DNA of 64,000 nt from Nocardioides caldifontis (GCF_008087345.1 NZ_VHIB01000001.1:62001-126000); one strand, 5' to 3'; numbered from the stretch's first letter, positions 17,226-25,927 are shown. Notes: generated by a model from the sequence alone, not told the origin. A program made the numbers and translations.

Positions 17226-18297
17226 ACTCCTCGATCGGGAGCACCTCGACCCGGTCGAACCCGGCCCGCCGTGCGTACCCCTCGAGGATCCCCGGCCGCA
17301 TCACGGTGCCGGTGGCCTCCGACGGGCTGTGCGAGCGGCCGTCGGGGAGGCAGACCAGGATGCTGCAGCCGTACATGAACCGCTCGAGGTCGTCGCCCGG
17401 CGCGGAGAACCGTTCGCCGACCGCCTCGTCCATGACCACGACCGCCCCGTCGGCCTTGACCGCCCTGCGCAGCGCGTCCAGGACGGAGACGGGCTGGGCC
17501 ATGTCGTGGACGCACTCGAAGGCGAAGGCCGCGTCGAAGGTGTCGCGCTCGGCGATGTCCGCGCCGTCGACGAGGTGGAAGCTCACCCGGTCGTCGACGC
17601 CGGCCTCGGCGGCGTTGCGCCGGGCCATCTCGACCGACGGTCCGTCGACCTCGTAGCCGTCGACCCGCGCCTGGGGGTACGCACGGGCCAGGGCGATCGA
17701 CGCCCACCCGCCGCCGAACCCCACCTCGGCGATGCGCGCGCCCGGCCGCGACAGGACCTCGTGGAGCCCCGGCGCCGAGGCCAGCGCGTCGGCGAGCCGG
17801 TGCTCGAACCACGGCCGGTTGATGTCGGCCTGCGCGGTGCGGGCGTCGTCGCCGAGCTGGTCCCAGCTGACGCCGCCCCCGGTGCGGTAGGCCTCGAGGA
17901 GCTCGGGCATCCGGCGTGCCGGGGCGACGACCAGCCGGCCGATGGGGCCGAGGAAGGCGAGGCTCGACCGGTCGGTGAGGACCTCGCGGGCGCCCTCCGG
18001 GAGGGCGAAGGTGCGCTCCTCCGGCGGCAGCGACGGGTCGGTCGTGAGGATCCCGAACGACGCCTGCTGCTCGAGCCACTCCCGGGTGTACCGCTCGTCC
18101 GTGCCGGCCCGGCGGGCGAGACCGGCCGAGGTGAGCGGCCCGTCGGCGGCGAGGGCGTCGTACCACCCGAGGTGGTCGCCGAGGTAGACGCTGAGCAGCT
18201 CCATCGCCCCGAGGGCGGAGGAGAAGAGCCGCTCCGCAAAGGCGTCGGCGTTCTCGGCGTCGGGGAGCTGGACTGGCTTCTCTGCTGTGCTCGTCAT
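17191..18297 (-). CDS. Class I SAM-dependent methyltransferase with N-terminal winged helix
   Basis: 368 residues. An N-terminal helical/winged-helix part (about 20-110; GLARRAGTDERYTREWLEQQASFGIL), as in O-methyltransferases and related small-molecule enzymes, precedes a Rossmann domain with motif I IAEVGFGGGWASIALARAYP (about 183-202), the acidic YEVDGPSVEMARRNA and FECVHDMAQPVSVLDALRRAV. Methylates an unknown substrate. ATG start 7 nt after a TAGCGT -10 box (18305-18310), so probably leaderless. It is convergent with the SARP gene and shares its last 35 bp, so antisense interference is possible; being the regulator's target is only a guess. Confidence 0.8.
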   Translation of the reverse strand: MTSTAEKPVQLPDAENADAFAERLFSSALGAMELLSVYLGDHLGWYDALAADGPLTSAGLARRAGTDERYTREWLEQQASFGILTTDPSLPPEERTFALPEGAREVLTDRSSLAFLGPIGRLVVAPARRMPELLEAYRTGGGVSWDQLGDDARTAQADINRPWFEHRLADALASAPGLHEVLSRPGARIAEVGFGGGWASIALARAYPQARVDGYEVDGPSVEMARRNAAEAGVDDRVSFHLVDGADIAERDTFDAAFAFECVHDMAQPVSVLDALRRAVKADGAVVVMDEAVGERFSAPGDDLERFMYGCSILVCLPDGRSHSPSEATGTVMRPGILEGYARRAGFDRVEVLPIEEFSFFRFYRLHH

Positions 18298-18304
18298 GCC
18301 GGCG

Positions 18305-18310
18305 ACGCTA
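18305..18310 (-). promoter_or_regulatory. -10 box of methyltransferase gene, leaderless
   Basis: TAGCGT on the minus strand, 7 nt before ATG 18297. Confidence 0.45.
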
Positions 18311-18351
18311 GGAGCAGTCTCTTTCAGCCCGCTTTCGCCGGCCTGTCGACG

Positions 18352-19911
18352 TCAGAGCTCGCGCTTGAGGATCTTCCCGGTCGCGGTCATCGGGAGGGCG
18401 TCGCGGAACTCGATGATCCGCGGGTACTTGTACGACGCCAGCCGCTCCCTCGACCACGCGACGAGCTCGTCCTCGGTGACCTCGGCGCCCGGCGCCTTGA
18501 TGACGATCGCCTTGATCTCCTCGCCGTGGGACTCGTGCGGCACCCCGACGACGGCGACGAGCGAGACGGCCTCGTGGGTCAGGAGGAGCTCCTCGATCTC
18601 GCGCGGGTACACGTTGAACCCGCCGCGGATGATCATGTCCTTCGCCCGGTCGACGATGTAGTAGTAGCCGTCCTCGTCGCGACGAGCGAGGTCGCCGGTG
18701 CGGAACCAGCCGTCGCGCATGACCTCGGCGGTCGCCTCGGGGCGGTTGTAGTAGCCGCGCATGACGTTGTGGCCGCGGATCGCGACCTCACCGACCGCGT
18801 CGGGGTCGGAGCCGTCGGCGTTGACCTCGTTCCACTCGGCGTCGATGAGCTTCACCTCGACACCCCAGATCGGGTAGCCGATCGAGCCGGGCTTGGCGGG
18901 ACGGTCCTTCTGGTTGAAGGTCGCCACCGGCGAGGTCTCGGAGAGGCCGTAGCCCTCGAAGATGTCGACGTGGAACCGGGCCTTGAACTCCCGGAGGATC
19001 TCGACCGGGAGGCTCGCACCCCCGGCCACCGCGACGTTGAGGTTCGACGCGATGCGGTCGACGTCGACACCCGCGTCGTCCAGCGCGCCGAGCAGCCCCC
19101 AGTACATCGTCGGGACGCCCGCGAAGAACGTGATCTCCTCCGCCTCGAGGAGCTTGACGGCCGCTTCCGCCTCGAACCGCGGCAGCAGCACCAGCGTGGA
19201 GCCGCTGGCGAAGCCGGCGTTCATCTGCACCGTCGAGCCGAAGGAGTGGAACAGCGGCAGGGTCACGAGGTGCCGCTCACCGGTCGGCGAGACGCCGAGC
19301 ATCCGGCAGGACTCGAGGGCGTTGAGCACGAGGTTGGAGTGGCTCAGCTCGGCGCCCTTGGGCTGCCCGGTCGTGCCCGAGGTGTAGAGGATGACGGCCG
19401 GGTCGGTCTCCGCGGTCTGCACCGACGAGAACTGCTGCGGGTGGCCGCCGATCCCCTCGACCAGCGTCTCGACGCCCTCGATCGGCGACGGGGCGCCGAG
19501 CTGGGCGGTGATCACGAAGAAGTGCTCGCACCGCGCGGCGTCCTGGAACCCCTTGTGACCCTCGGCCGCCATCGGCAGCTCGGGGGTGCCCTCGAAGCAG
19601 ACGTACGCCTTTGCGTCGGAGTCGTCGAGGTGGTAAGCGATCTCGCGGCCCTTGAGGAGCACGTTGAGCGGCACGACGACGGCGCCGGCCTTGAGGATGC
19701 CGAAGTAGACGATCGGGAAGTACGGCAGGTTCGGGCACGACAGCGCCACCTTGTCGCCGGGCTCGATCCCTCGCGCCACCAGGAGGTTCGCGACCTGGTT
19801 CGCCAACCCGTCTACCTGGGCGTAGGTCAGCCGGGTCTCCCCGAGGACGACCGCGTCCCGGTCCGGGTGCTTGCGGGCGGAGTCCTCGAGGACGACGGAC
19901 AGGTTGAGCAC
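18352..19911 (-). CDS. Long-chain fatty-acid/acyl-CoA ligase (AMP-forming)
   Basis: 519 residues of the ANL superfamily, which activates a carboxylic acid to its acyl-AMP and then the CoA thioester. Motifs: P-loop-like ILYTSGTTGQPKGAELSH (about 160-177), FEGYGLSETSP (A5), GYYNRPEATAEVMRDGWFRTGD (A7), and the C-terminal lysine in TATGKILKREL. The GTG at 19911 is chosen because GGGAGG sits 7 nt upstream; ATG 19944 would add 11 residues. No transmembrane segment. Chain-length preference cannot be read from sequence. Likely role: entry of fatty acids into beta-oxidation or lipid synthesis. Confidence 0.92.
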   Translation of the reverse strand: MLNLSVVLEDSARKHPDRDAVVLGETRLTYAQVDGLANQVANLLVARGIEPGDKVALSCPNLPYFPIVYFGILKAGAVVVPLNVLLKGREIAYHLDDSDAKAYVCFEGTPELPMAAEGHKGFQDAARCEHFFVITAQLGAPSPIEGVETLVEGIGGHPQQFSSVQTAETDPAVILYTSGTTGQPKGAELSHSNLVLNALESCRMLGVSPTGERHLVTLPLFHSFGSTVQMNAGFASGSTLVLLPRFEAEAAVKLLEAEEITFFAGVPTMYWGLLGALDDAGVDVDRIASNLNVAVAGGASLPVEILREFKARFHVDIFEGYGLSETSPVATFNQKDRPAKPGSIGYPIWGVEVKLIDAEWNEVNADGSDPDAVGEVAIRGHNVMRGYYNRPEATAEVMRDGWFRTGDLARRDEDGYYYIVDRAKDMIIRGGFNVYPREIEELLLTHEAVSLVAVVGVPHESHGEEIKAIVIKAPGAEVTEDELVAWSRERLASYKYPRIIEFRDALPMTATGKILKREL

Positions 19912-20003
19912 GGAGACCTCCCGGGTGCCGGCGCAGGCGCGCATGTAGGCGCACAAGGTAACCGGCCGGTAATCACGGATCCAGAGCGGTCGCCCGCCCG
20001 GTG

Positions 20004-20456
20004 CTAGCGGGACTCGATGATCCGCGCCGCCCGGCGCAGGTCGCTGCGCACCGCCGTGGGGGCGAGCAGCCGGAGCACCGACCGGACCGGGAGCAGCCAC
20101 ACCGGGCCGGAGATGATGTCGACGACGACCCAGACGCAGGTCTCCTGCGGGTCCTCGGCGGCCGGCTCGAAGGTCAGCGTGAGCATCGCCCGGATGCCCC
20201 GCCACTCACCCGCCTCGCTCCAGGTGACCGGCTCGGACGACCCGCTGCCCGGCGGGACCAGCCCGATGATCTCCATCCGCGGGTTCACGCCGGCGGTGGT
20301 GCGGTCGATCCACGCCGTGCCGACCCGCGGCGGGCCGTCGGTGAGCAGGTCGACCGAGCGGAGGCTCGACTGCCACTCCGGGCGGTGGCGCGGGTCGGCG
20401 AGGTACTCGTAGACCTCCGGGACCGGCGCCGCGACCCGGACCGAGAAGCGCGCCAC
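20004..20456 (-). CDS. SRPBCC-family (polyketide cyclase/dehydrase-like) protein
   Basis: 150 residues with the START/SRPBCC pattern: N-terminal strand FSVRVAAPVPEVYEYLADPRHRPEWQSSL, a middle of beta strands, and a long C-terminal helix ending LRRAARIIESR. These domains bind hydrophobic ligands; the ligand here is unknown. GTG start with GAGAGG about 7 nt upstream. The start lies one base past the purC stop (TGAGGTG), so it is the second gene of a purC transcript. It is a common passenger protein in actinobacteria and need not have a purine role. Confidence 0.75.
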   Translation of the reverse strand: MARFSVRVAAPVPEVYEYLADPRHRPEWQSSLRSVDLLTDGPPRVGTAWIDRTTAGVNPRMEIIGLVPPGSGSSEPVTWSEAGEWRGIRAMLTLTFEPAAEDPQETCVWVVVDIISGPVWLLPVRSVLRLLAPTAVRSDLRRAARIIESR

Positions 20457-20457
20457 C

Positions 20458-21345
20458 TCAGAACCTCTCGCCGGTGAGCCGCTCGTAGGCCTCGACGTAC
20501 TTCTCCCGAGTCTGCGCCACGACCTCCTCCGGCAGCGGCGGGGGCGGCTCTCCCGACGTGCGGTCCCACCCGCTGGCCGGCGAGGTCAGCCAGTTGCGGA
20601 CGAACTGCTTGTCGTACGACGGCTGCTGCCGACCGGGCTCCCACGACTGCGCCGGCCAGAACCGGGACGAGTCCGGGGTGAGCACCTCGTCCCCGAGCAC
20701 CGTCGTGCCGTCGGGCCGCGCCCCGAACTCCAGCTTCGTGTCGGCGAGGATGATCCCGCGCTCCCGGGCGAGCCCCTCGGCCCGCGCGTACACCTCGAGC
20801 GTGAGCGCGCGCAGCTCCTCGGCGCGCTCCTCCCCGACGGTGGCCACGACCGCGTCGTACGAGACGTTCTCGTCGTGGTCGCCCAGCTCGGCCTTCGTGG
20901 CCGGCGTGAACAGCGGCTCGTCGAGCCGGCTGCCGTCCTCCAGCCCCGCGGGCAGCGGGATCCCGCAGACCTCGCCGGTCTCCCGGTAGTCGAGCAGCCC
21001 CGACCCGGTGAGGTAGCCGCGCGCAACGCACTCGACCGGGTACATCGACAGTGGCTCGCAGACGACCGCGCGGCCCCGCAGCTGCTCGGGGACGTCGGTG
21101 GAGACGACGTGGTTGGGCACGAGGTCGGCCAGCCGCTCGAACCACCACAGCGACATCCGGGTCAGGATCGCGCCCTTGTCGGGGATCGGGGTGCTGAGCA
21201 CGAAGTCGTACGCCGAGATCCGGTCGCTCGCGACCATCAGCAGGTTGCCGTCGGGGAGCCGGTAGAGGTCCCGGACCTTCCCGGAGTGCAGGTGCTCGGC
21301 CCCCTCGACGACCGGGGCGGGCGGCAGGTTGAGGCCGGCGCTCAT
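20458..21345 (-). CDS. purC: SAICAR synthase
   Basis: 295 residues, the normal length of bacterial PurC. It joins aspartate to CAIR with ATP. Motifs: HLHSGKVRDLYRL, VASDRISAYDFVLSTPIPDKG (ATP site), PVECVARGYLTGSG, ADTKLEFG and LTPDSSRFWP. ATG start at 21345 with TAGGGT 7 nt upstream, so a leaderless mRNA is likely; a longer in-frame extension upstream is not supported. Transcribed away from the esterase gene across a 264-bp gap that holds two inverted repeats. Confidence 0.97.
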   Translation of the reverse strand: MSAGLNLPPAPVVEGAEHLHSGKVRDLYRLPDGNLLMVASDRISAYDFVLSTPIPDKGAILTRMSLWWFERLADLVPNHVVSTDVPEQLRGRAVVCEPLSMYPVECVARGYLTGSGLLDYRETGEVCGIPLPAGLEDGSRLDEPLFTPATKAELGDHDENVSYDAVVATVGEERAEELRALTLEVYARAEGLARERGIILADTKLEFGARPDGTTVLGDEVLTPDSSRFWPAQSWEPGRQQPSYDKQFVRNWLTSPASGWDRTSGEPPPPLPEEVVAQTREKYVEAYERLTGERF

Positions 21346-21352
21346 GGGGCCG

Positions 21353-21358
21353 ACCCTA
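21353..21358 (-). promoter_or_regulatory. -10 box of purC, leaderless
   Basis: TAGGGT on the minus strand, 7 nt before ATG 21345. Confidence 0.5.
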
Positions 21359-21411
21359 CGACCACGAGCGGCCCGGCCGCCGCCCAGCCCGGCGTTCGAC
21401 CGATCCAATCG

Positions 21412-21471
21412 CGGAAACCCCTTGTCCTGCACGGAATCCGGCGCGTTGGACCCTTCCCGGAGGGGTTTCCG
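21412..21471. promoter_or_regulatory. 11-bp inverted repeat in the purC/esterase divergent region
   Basis: CGGAAACCCCT (21412-21422) is the exact reverse complement of AGGGGTTTCCG (21461-21471), with 38 nt between. It lies upstream of the purC -10. It could be two half-sites for a dimeric regulator or a hairpin in the esterase leader. The ligand is unknown. Confidence 0.35.
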
Positions 21472-21566
21472 GGGTGCACACTGCTCGCACGCGGTCGCGC
21501 TGTGGGGGCACGGCTCGTCGGGGGACGGGAACCCCGGAGGCATGATCGGCGTCACAAAGGGGTATC

Positions 21567-21583
21567 AACCCGGACGCCGGGTT
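21567..21583. promoter_or_regulatory. 17-bp palindrome before the esterase gene
   Basis: AACCCGGACGCCGGGTT: 7-bp arms and a 3-nt centre, 27 bp upstream of the esterase ATG. A size typical of TetR- or GntR-type operators, but no local repressor gene is present. Confidence 0.3.
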
Positions 21584-21609
21584 ACACACGGGATCCGAAG
21601 GGGGCGGCG

Positions 21610-22605
21610 ATGATCGAGCACCGGATCGGCGCGAGCCGCCACTCGGCCGTCGTCCACACCGTCGCGAAGGTCGTGGCCCGTCCGGTGCTGCGCTACTACC
21701 CGCTCTGCGGCCCCGCCGCCCGGCTGATGCCGCTGGTCGACCGTACGGCGGCACTCCTCCCGCGGCTCTCGGCCACCGTCCACCGCCCCGTCCAGGGGCG
21801 CACCTGGCGCGGCGAGCTCGTCACACCGATCGACGGCCCGACCAGCGACGGCGCGATCGTCTACTTCCACGGCGGGGCGTTCCTGCTCTGCGGCATGGGC
21901 ACCCACCGCCGGATCGTCGAGCGGCTCGCGGAGCGCACCGGCATGACCGTGCTCGCAGTCGACTACCGCCAGCTGCCGAAGGGGCGGCTCGACGACAGCG
22001 TCTCGGACTGCGAGGACGCCTACCGCTGGCTGCTCCGCCAGGGCCACCCGCCGCACAAGGTCGTGCTCGCCGGCGACTCGGCCGGCGGCCACCTCGCCTT
22101 CGCCACCGCGCTACGGATCCGTGACGACGGCCAGCCGCAGCCCGCCGGCGTCGTCGGGCTGTCGCCGTGGCTCGACTTCGACCATATGGCGAAGGTCCGC
22201 CACCACAACTCGCGCCGCGACGCCTACATCCCCGCCCGCCGGCTCCGCCGGGTCGGCCGGATGGTCGTCGGCGACCACCCCGAGCTGCACCACTCCCCTG
22301 TCAACGCCGACCTCGCCGGGATGCCGCCGTCGCTGATCATCTGCGCCGAGGGCGAGGTGCTCCGCGTCGACGCCGAGCTGATGGCCGACCGGCTCGCCGA
22401 GGCCGGCGTCCCCTGCACGCTGCAGATCTGGGAGGGCCAGGTGCACGCGTTCCCGGTCCTCACCGAGCTCACCCCCGAGTCCCGGCTGGCCCTCGAGGAG
22501 ATCGTCACCTTCGTCGAGGCCGCGACCTCCGGCGCGATCGGAACGTCCACCGATTCGACCCGATCGGCCTCCGGCGCGGCCAGCACCGGCACCGCCGTCG
22601 CCTGA
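21610..22605 (+). CDS. Alpha/beta-hydrolase, hormone-sensitive-lipase type esterase
   Basis: 331 residues. HSL-family motifs: oxyanion loop VYFHGGAFLLCG (about 78-89), VLAVDYRQLPKG, nucleophile elbow LAGDSAGGHLAF (Ser about 160), Asp in ICAEGEVLRVDAEL and His in EGQVHAFPVL. Cytoplasmic; hydrolyses short- to medium-chain esters or acts as a deacetylase, substrate unknown. ATG preceded by a GGGGGCGG stretch. The Ser/Thr/Ala-rich tail (about 305-331) is disordered. An inverted repeat array starts 25 bp after the stop. Confidence 0.87.
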   Translation: MIEHRIGASRHSAVVHTVAKVVARPVLRYYPLCGPAARLMPLVDRTAALLPRLSATVHRPVQGRTWRGELVTPIDGPTSDGAIVYFHGGAFLLCGMGTHRRIVERLAERTGMTVLAVDYRQLPKGRLDDSVSDCEDAYRWLLRQGHPPHKVVLAGDSAGGHLAFATALRIRDDGQPQPAGVVGLSPWLDFDHMAKVRHHNSRRDAYIPARRLRRVGRMVVGDHPELHHSPVNADLAGMPPSLIICAEGEVLRVDAELMADRLAEAGVPCTLQIWEGQVHAFPVLTELTPESRLALEEIVTFVEAATSGAIGTSTDSTRSASGAASTGTAVA

Positions 22606-22630
22606 CCCCGCCGTCGCCTGCCCCGCCGAC

Positions 22631-22874
22631 CCGTCGCATCTTCACGCCGTCCTAGCGCCGAGCCGTCGCATCTTCACGCCATTTGAGGGTCGAGCCGTCG
22701 CATCTTCACGCCATTTGAGGGTCGAGCCGTCGCATCTTCACGCCATTTGAGGGTCGAGTCGTCGCGTCTTCACGCTGTTCTGGCGCCGAGCCGGCGTGAA
22801 GATGCGACGGCTCGGCGGGGATCCGGCGTGAAGATGCGACGGCTCGGCGGGGATCCGGCGTGAAGATGCGACGG
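22631..22874. repeat. 32-bp-period array with direct and inverted 18-bp units
   Basis: The 18-mer CCGTCGCATCTTCACGCC starts at 22631, 22663, 22695 and 22727, with a diverged fifth copy at 22759: an exact 32-bp step. The reverse complement GGCGTGAAGATGCGACGG then starts at 22793, 22825 and 22857, again every 32 bp. The 14-bp spacers are themselves repeated (ATTTGAGGGTCGAG three times, CTCGGCGGGGATCC twice). The left and right halves can pair into a long branched hairpin. Not a CRISPR array: spacers are too short and not unique. It fills most of the 378-bp gap and separates the esterase from the ALDH gene. Confidence 0.92.
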
Positions 22875-22983
22875 GTCGGGGTTGCCAGGACCTTCGGCGG
22901 ACGGCACGCTGACAGTCTCACTGTCAACGTCGCGGCCCCCGGGCCGTGACCGGCCGCGCCGGTCCGCCGGCGGTGGAGGTGCC

Positions 22984-24411
22984 ATGACCCAGACGGCTGC
23001 GTCCGACGTCGATCCGACCCCCAGCACCTCGAGGGAGGAGATCGACGCCGCGGTCGCCCGGGTCCGGGCCGGGTACGCCTCCGGTCGCACCCGCCCGCTG
23101 GAGTGGCGCAAGCAGCAGCTCGCCGCGCTGGTGCGGATGCTCGAGGACAACGAGGACCAGCTGGTCGCCGCGCTCGCCGCCGACCTGGGCCGCCCGCCCT
23201 TCGAGGGGTGGGCGATGGACCTCCGGCTCACCGCCCGCGAAATCGGGGAGCTGGTCTCCGGCCTCGAGTCGTGGCTCGCGCCGGAGAAGGTCAAGGTGCC
23301 GATGCTCTTCCAGCCGGCCCGTGCCCAGGTGGTCCGCGAGCCGCTCGGCACCGTGCTGGTCATCGCGCCCTGGAACTACCCGATCCAGCTGCTGGTCGCC
23401 CCGTTGGCTGCGGCGATCGCCGCCGGCAACACGGTGGTCTGCAAGCCGTCGGAGGTCGCGCCGGCCACCTCGGCCGCGATGGCCCGGCTCATCCCGGAGT
23501 ACGTCGATCCGGCCGCCGTCGCCGTCGTCGAGGGCGGTGTCGACGAGACCACCGCGCTGCTCGACAGGCCGTGGGACCACATCCTCTACACCGGCAACGG
23601 CACCGTCGGGCGGATCGTCGCCGCGTCCGCCGCGAGGCACCTGACCCCGGTCACTCTCGAGCTCGGCGGCAAGAGCCCGGTCATCGTCCACTCCGACGCG
23701 AACCTGAAGTACGCCGCGGCCCGCATCGCGTACGGCAAGTTCGTCAACGCCGGCCAGACCTGCATCGCGACCGACCACCTGTGGGTGCACCGTGACGTGG
23801 CAGACGAGCTGCTGCGGCTCGTCGAGGACGAGATCACCGACCGCTACGGCGCGGACCCGCGCAGCAGCAAGGACTTCGGCCGGATCGTCAACAGCCGCCA
23901 CACGCAGCGGATCCGGACGCTGCTCGACGCCGGCGGTTACGACCTGGTCTGCGGCGGCGACGTCGACCTCGACGCCCGGTACGTCGCCCCGACGGTGGCC
24001 CGGGTGACCGATCCCGGAGCGGCGCTGATGGGCGAGGAGATCTTCGGCCCCGTCCTGCCGGTGCTCGTGTACGACGACCTCGACGAGCCGATCAAGGCGA
24101 TCGTGTCCGGCGACAAGCCGCTGGCGCTGTACGTCTTCACCTCCTCCGACGAGGTGGCCGACCGGCTCCGGGACGAGACCTCGTCCGGCGGCTTCTGCGT
24201 CAACGACGTGATGCTGCACGTCGGCGTCTCGAACCTCCCCTTCGGCGGTGTGGGCGCGAGCGGCTACGGCGCGTACCACGGCCGCTGGGGCGTCGAGACG
24301 TTCAGCCACCGCAAGGCGGTGCTACGCAAGCCGTCCCGGTCGATCGACGCACCGATCCTGCGCCCGCCGTACAAGCCCTGGAAGAAGTGGCTGACGAAGA
24401 AGGTGTTCTGA
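22984..24411 (+). CDS. Aldehyde dehydrogenase family protein
   Basis: 475 residues, close to class 3-type ALDHs that oxidise fatty or aromatic aldehydes with NAD(P). Motifs: LVIAPWNYPIQL, AIAAGNTVVCKPSE (cofactor), catalytic Glu in LELGGKSP and catalytic Cys in VNAGQTCIATDH, then EEIFGPVLPV and LPFGGVGASGYG. GGAGG lies 4 nt before the ATG. The C-terminal tail (RPPYKPWKKWLTKKVF) is basic and amphipathic, which may attach it to membranes as in class 3 fatty aldehyde dehydrogenases. Its stop overlaps the P450 start (TGATG), so the two are translationally coupled and probably act in sequence: P450 hydroxylation, then aldehyde oxidation. Confidence 0.93.
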   Translation: MTQTAASDVDPTPSTSREEIDAAVARVRAGYASGRTRPLEWRKQQLAALVRMLEDNEDQLVAALAADLGRPPFEGWAMDLRLTAREIGELVSGLESWLAPEKVKVPMLFQPARAQVVREPLGTVLVIAPWNYPIQLLVAPLAAAIAAGNTVVCKPSEVAPATSAAMARLIPEYVDPAAVAVVEGGVDETTALLDRPWDHILYTGNGTVGRIVAASAARHLTPVTLELGGKSPVIVHSDANLKYAAARIAYGKFVNAGQTCIATDHLWVHRDVADELLRLVEDEITDRYGADPRSSKDFGRIVNSRHTQRIRTLLDAGGYDLVCGGDVDLDARYVAPTVARVTDPGAALMGEEIFGPVLPVLVYDDLDEPIKAIVSGDKPLALYVFTSSDEVADRLRDETSSGGFCVNDVMLHVGVSNLPFGGVGASGYGAYHGRWGVETFSHRKAVLRKPSRSIDAPILRPPYKPWKKWLTKKVF

Positions 24412-25859
24412 TGTCCCGGCTGCTCGACGTGGCGAGGCAGCACCGTCCGACGTTCAGTTCTTATCCGGGCGACAAGTACGTCCTCGCCCTGCAGGACAGG
24501 TTTCCCGGCAAGGTCGAACCGCTCGCCGAGCCGCCCGCCGGCTCCGGGCTCAAGCCGGTCATGGGGGAGGGCGGGCTGCCGGTCGTCGGCAAGACGCTGG
24601 CGATGATGAGCCGCGGCCCCGAGCTCTCGCTGGAGCAGTACGAGCGGTTCGGGCCGGTCTCGTGGACCCGGGTGCTCGGCATGAAGGTGGTCTCCGCGAT
24701 CGGCCCGGACGCGTCACAGGCGGTCCTGGTCAACAAGGACAAGGCGTTCTCGCAGGACGGCTGGGAGTGGTTCATCGGCCCGTTCTTCAAGCGGGGCTTG
24801 ATGTTGCTCGACGGCGACGAGCACAAGTACCACCGCCGGATCATGCAGGAGGCGTTCACCCGCCCCCGTCTCGAGGCGTACGTCGAGCAGCTGACCCCGA
24901 TCATCGACGCGCAGGTCCCGGCGTGGCCGACCGACGAGCCGTTCCTGCTCTACCCGGCGCTCAAGCAGCTGACCCTCGACGTGGCTGCGGCGGTGTTCAT
25001 GGGTGCTGACGAGGAGGAGCGGCGGAGCCCGGAGACCGCAGAGGTCGCGCAAGCCTTCGTCGACTGCGTCCGTGCGGGGCTGGCCGTGGTGCGCGCACCG
25101 GTGCCGGGGCTCCGGTGGCACCGGGGGCTCAGGGGACGGGCGCTGCTCGAGGAGTACTTCCGGGCCCGCATCCCCGCCAAGCGCGCCTCCGACGACCAGG
25201 ACCTCTTCGCGGCGCTCTGCCACGTCGAGACCGACGAGGGGCACGCGTTCACCGACGAGGACGTCGTCAGCCACATGATCTTCCTCATGATGGCGGCCCA
25301 CGACACCTCGACGATCACCACGACCGCGACGCTCTACTTCCTGGCCAAGCACCCGGATTGGCAGGAGCGGTGCCGCGAGGAGTCACGGGCGTACGGCGAC
25401 GGCCCGATCGACCTGCCGGGGACCGAGAAGCTCGAGTCGCTCGACCTGGTGTTCGAGGAGGCGATGCGGCTGGTGACGCCAGTGCCGGGCATGGCCCGCC
25501 GCGCGGTCGTGGACACCGAGATCCTCGGCCACTACGTCCCCGCCGGGACGGTGGTGAACGTCTCGGGCTGGGCCTCGCACCTGCTCCCGCACCTGTGGGC
25601 GGCCGCGGACTCCTTCGACCCGACCCGCTTCGACGAGCCGCGACGCGAGGACAAGCAGCACCGCTACGCGTCGATGCCCTTCGGCGGCGTCCACAAGTGC
25701 ATCGGGATGAACTTCGGCCGCGCCGAGGTGAAGGCGCTGGTGCACCGGGTCCTGCTCACCCACCGGGTCGCCGTACCGGAGGGGTACGACGTGCGCTGGG
25801 ACATGACCTCACTGCCCAGTCCGGCCGACGGGCTGCCCGTCGTGCTGCACCGGCTCTGA
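24411..25859 (+). CDS. Cytochrome P450
   Basis: 482 residues, soluble. Signatures: I-helix oxygen-binding MMAAHDTSTIT (about 298-308), K-helix ExxR in FEEAMRLV (about 351-358) and the haem loop FGGVHKCIGMNFGR with its cysteine near residue 430. The N-terminal 60 residues include a P-rich linker (GKVEPLAEPPAGSGLKPV), resembling CYP families that act on long hydrophobic substrates such as alkanes, sterols or fatty acids. Start at ATG 24411, shared with the ALDH TGA. No ferredoxin or reductase is adjacent, so electrons must come from elsewhere. The substrate is not identifiable. Confidence 0.93.
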   Translation: MSRLLDVARQHRPTFSSYPGDKYVLALQDRFPGKVEPLAEPPAGSGLKPVMGEGGLPVVGKTLAMMSRGPELSLEQYERFGPVSWTRVLGMKVVSAIGPDASQAVLVNKDKAFSQDGWEWFIGPFFKRGLMLLDGDEHKYHRRIMQEAFTRPRLEAYVEQLTPIIDAQVPAWPTDEPFLLYPALKQLTLDVAAAVFMGADEEERRSPETAEVAQAFVDCVRAGLAVVRAPVPGLRWHRGLRGRALLEEYFRARIPAKRASDDQDLFAALCHVETDEGHAFTDEDVVSHMIFLMMAAHDTSTITTTATLYFLAKHPDWQERCREESRAYGDGPIDLPGTEKLESLDLVFEEAMRLVTPVPGMARRAVVDTEILGHYVPAGTVVNVSGWASHLLPHLWAAADSFDPTRFDEPRREDKQHRYASMPFGGVHKCIGMNFGRAEVKALVHRVLLTHRVAVPEGYDVRWDMTSLPSPADGLPVVLHRL

Positions 25860-25869
25860 CCCTGATCCT

Positions 25870-25913
25870 GTGCAGATGGGCCCTCCGGCGCGCGGAGATC
25901 AGCCCAGCTGCAC
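25870..25913. terminator. Terminator-like hairpin between convergent genes
   Basis: GTGCAGATGGGC (25870-25881) pairs with GCCCAGCTGCAC (25902-25913) with one mismatch. It lies between the P450 gene and the following minus-strand gene. Confidence 0.5.
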
Positions 25914-25927
25914 TGGATGACGCCCGG

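Noticed and set aside
17194-20007. A 937-codon plus-strand frame opposite the methyltransferase and acyl-CoA ligase
   Set aside because: Shadow of real genes; no family character, no promoter or ribosome binding site of note.
22631-22874. CRISPR array
   Set aside because: Repeats are 18 bp with 14-bp spacers that are themselves repeated, orientation flips in the middle, and there are no cas genes.
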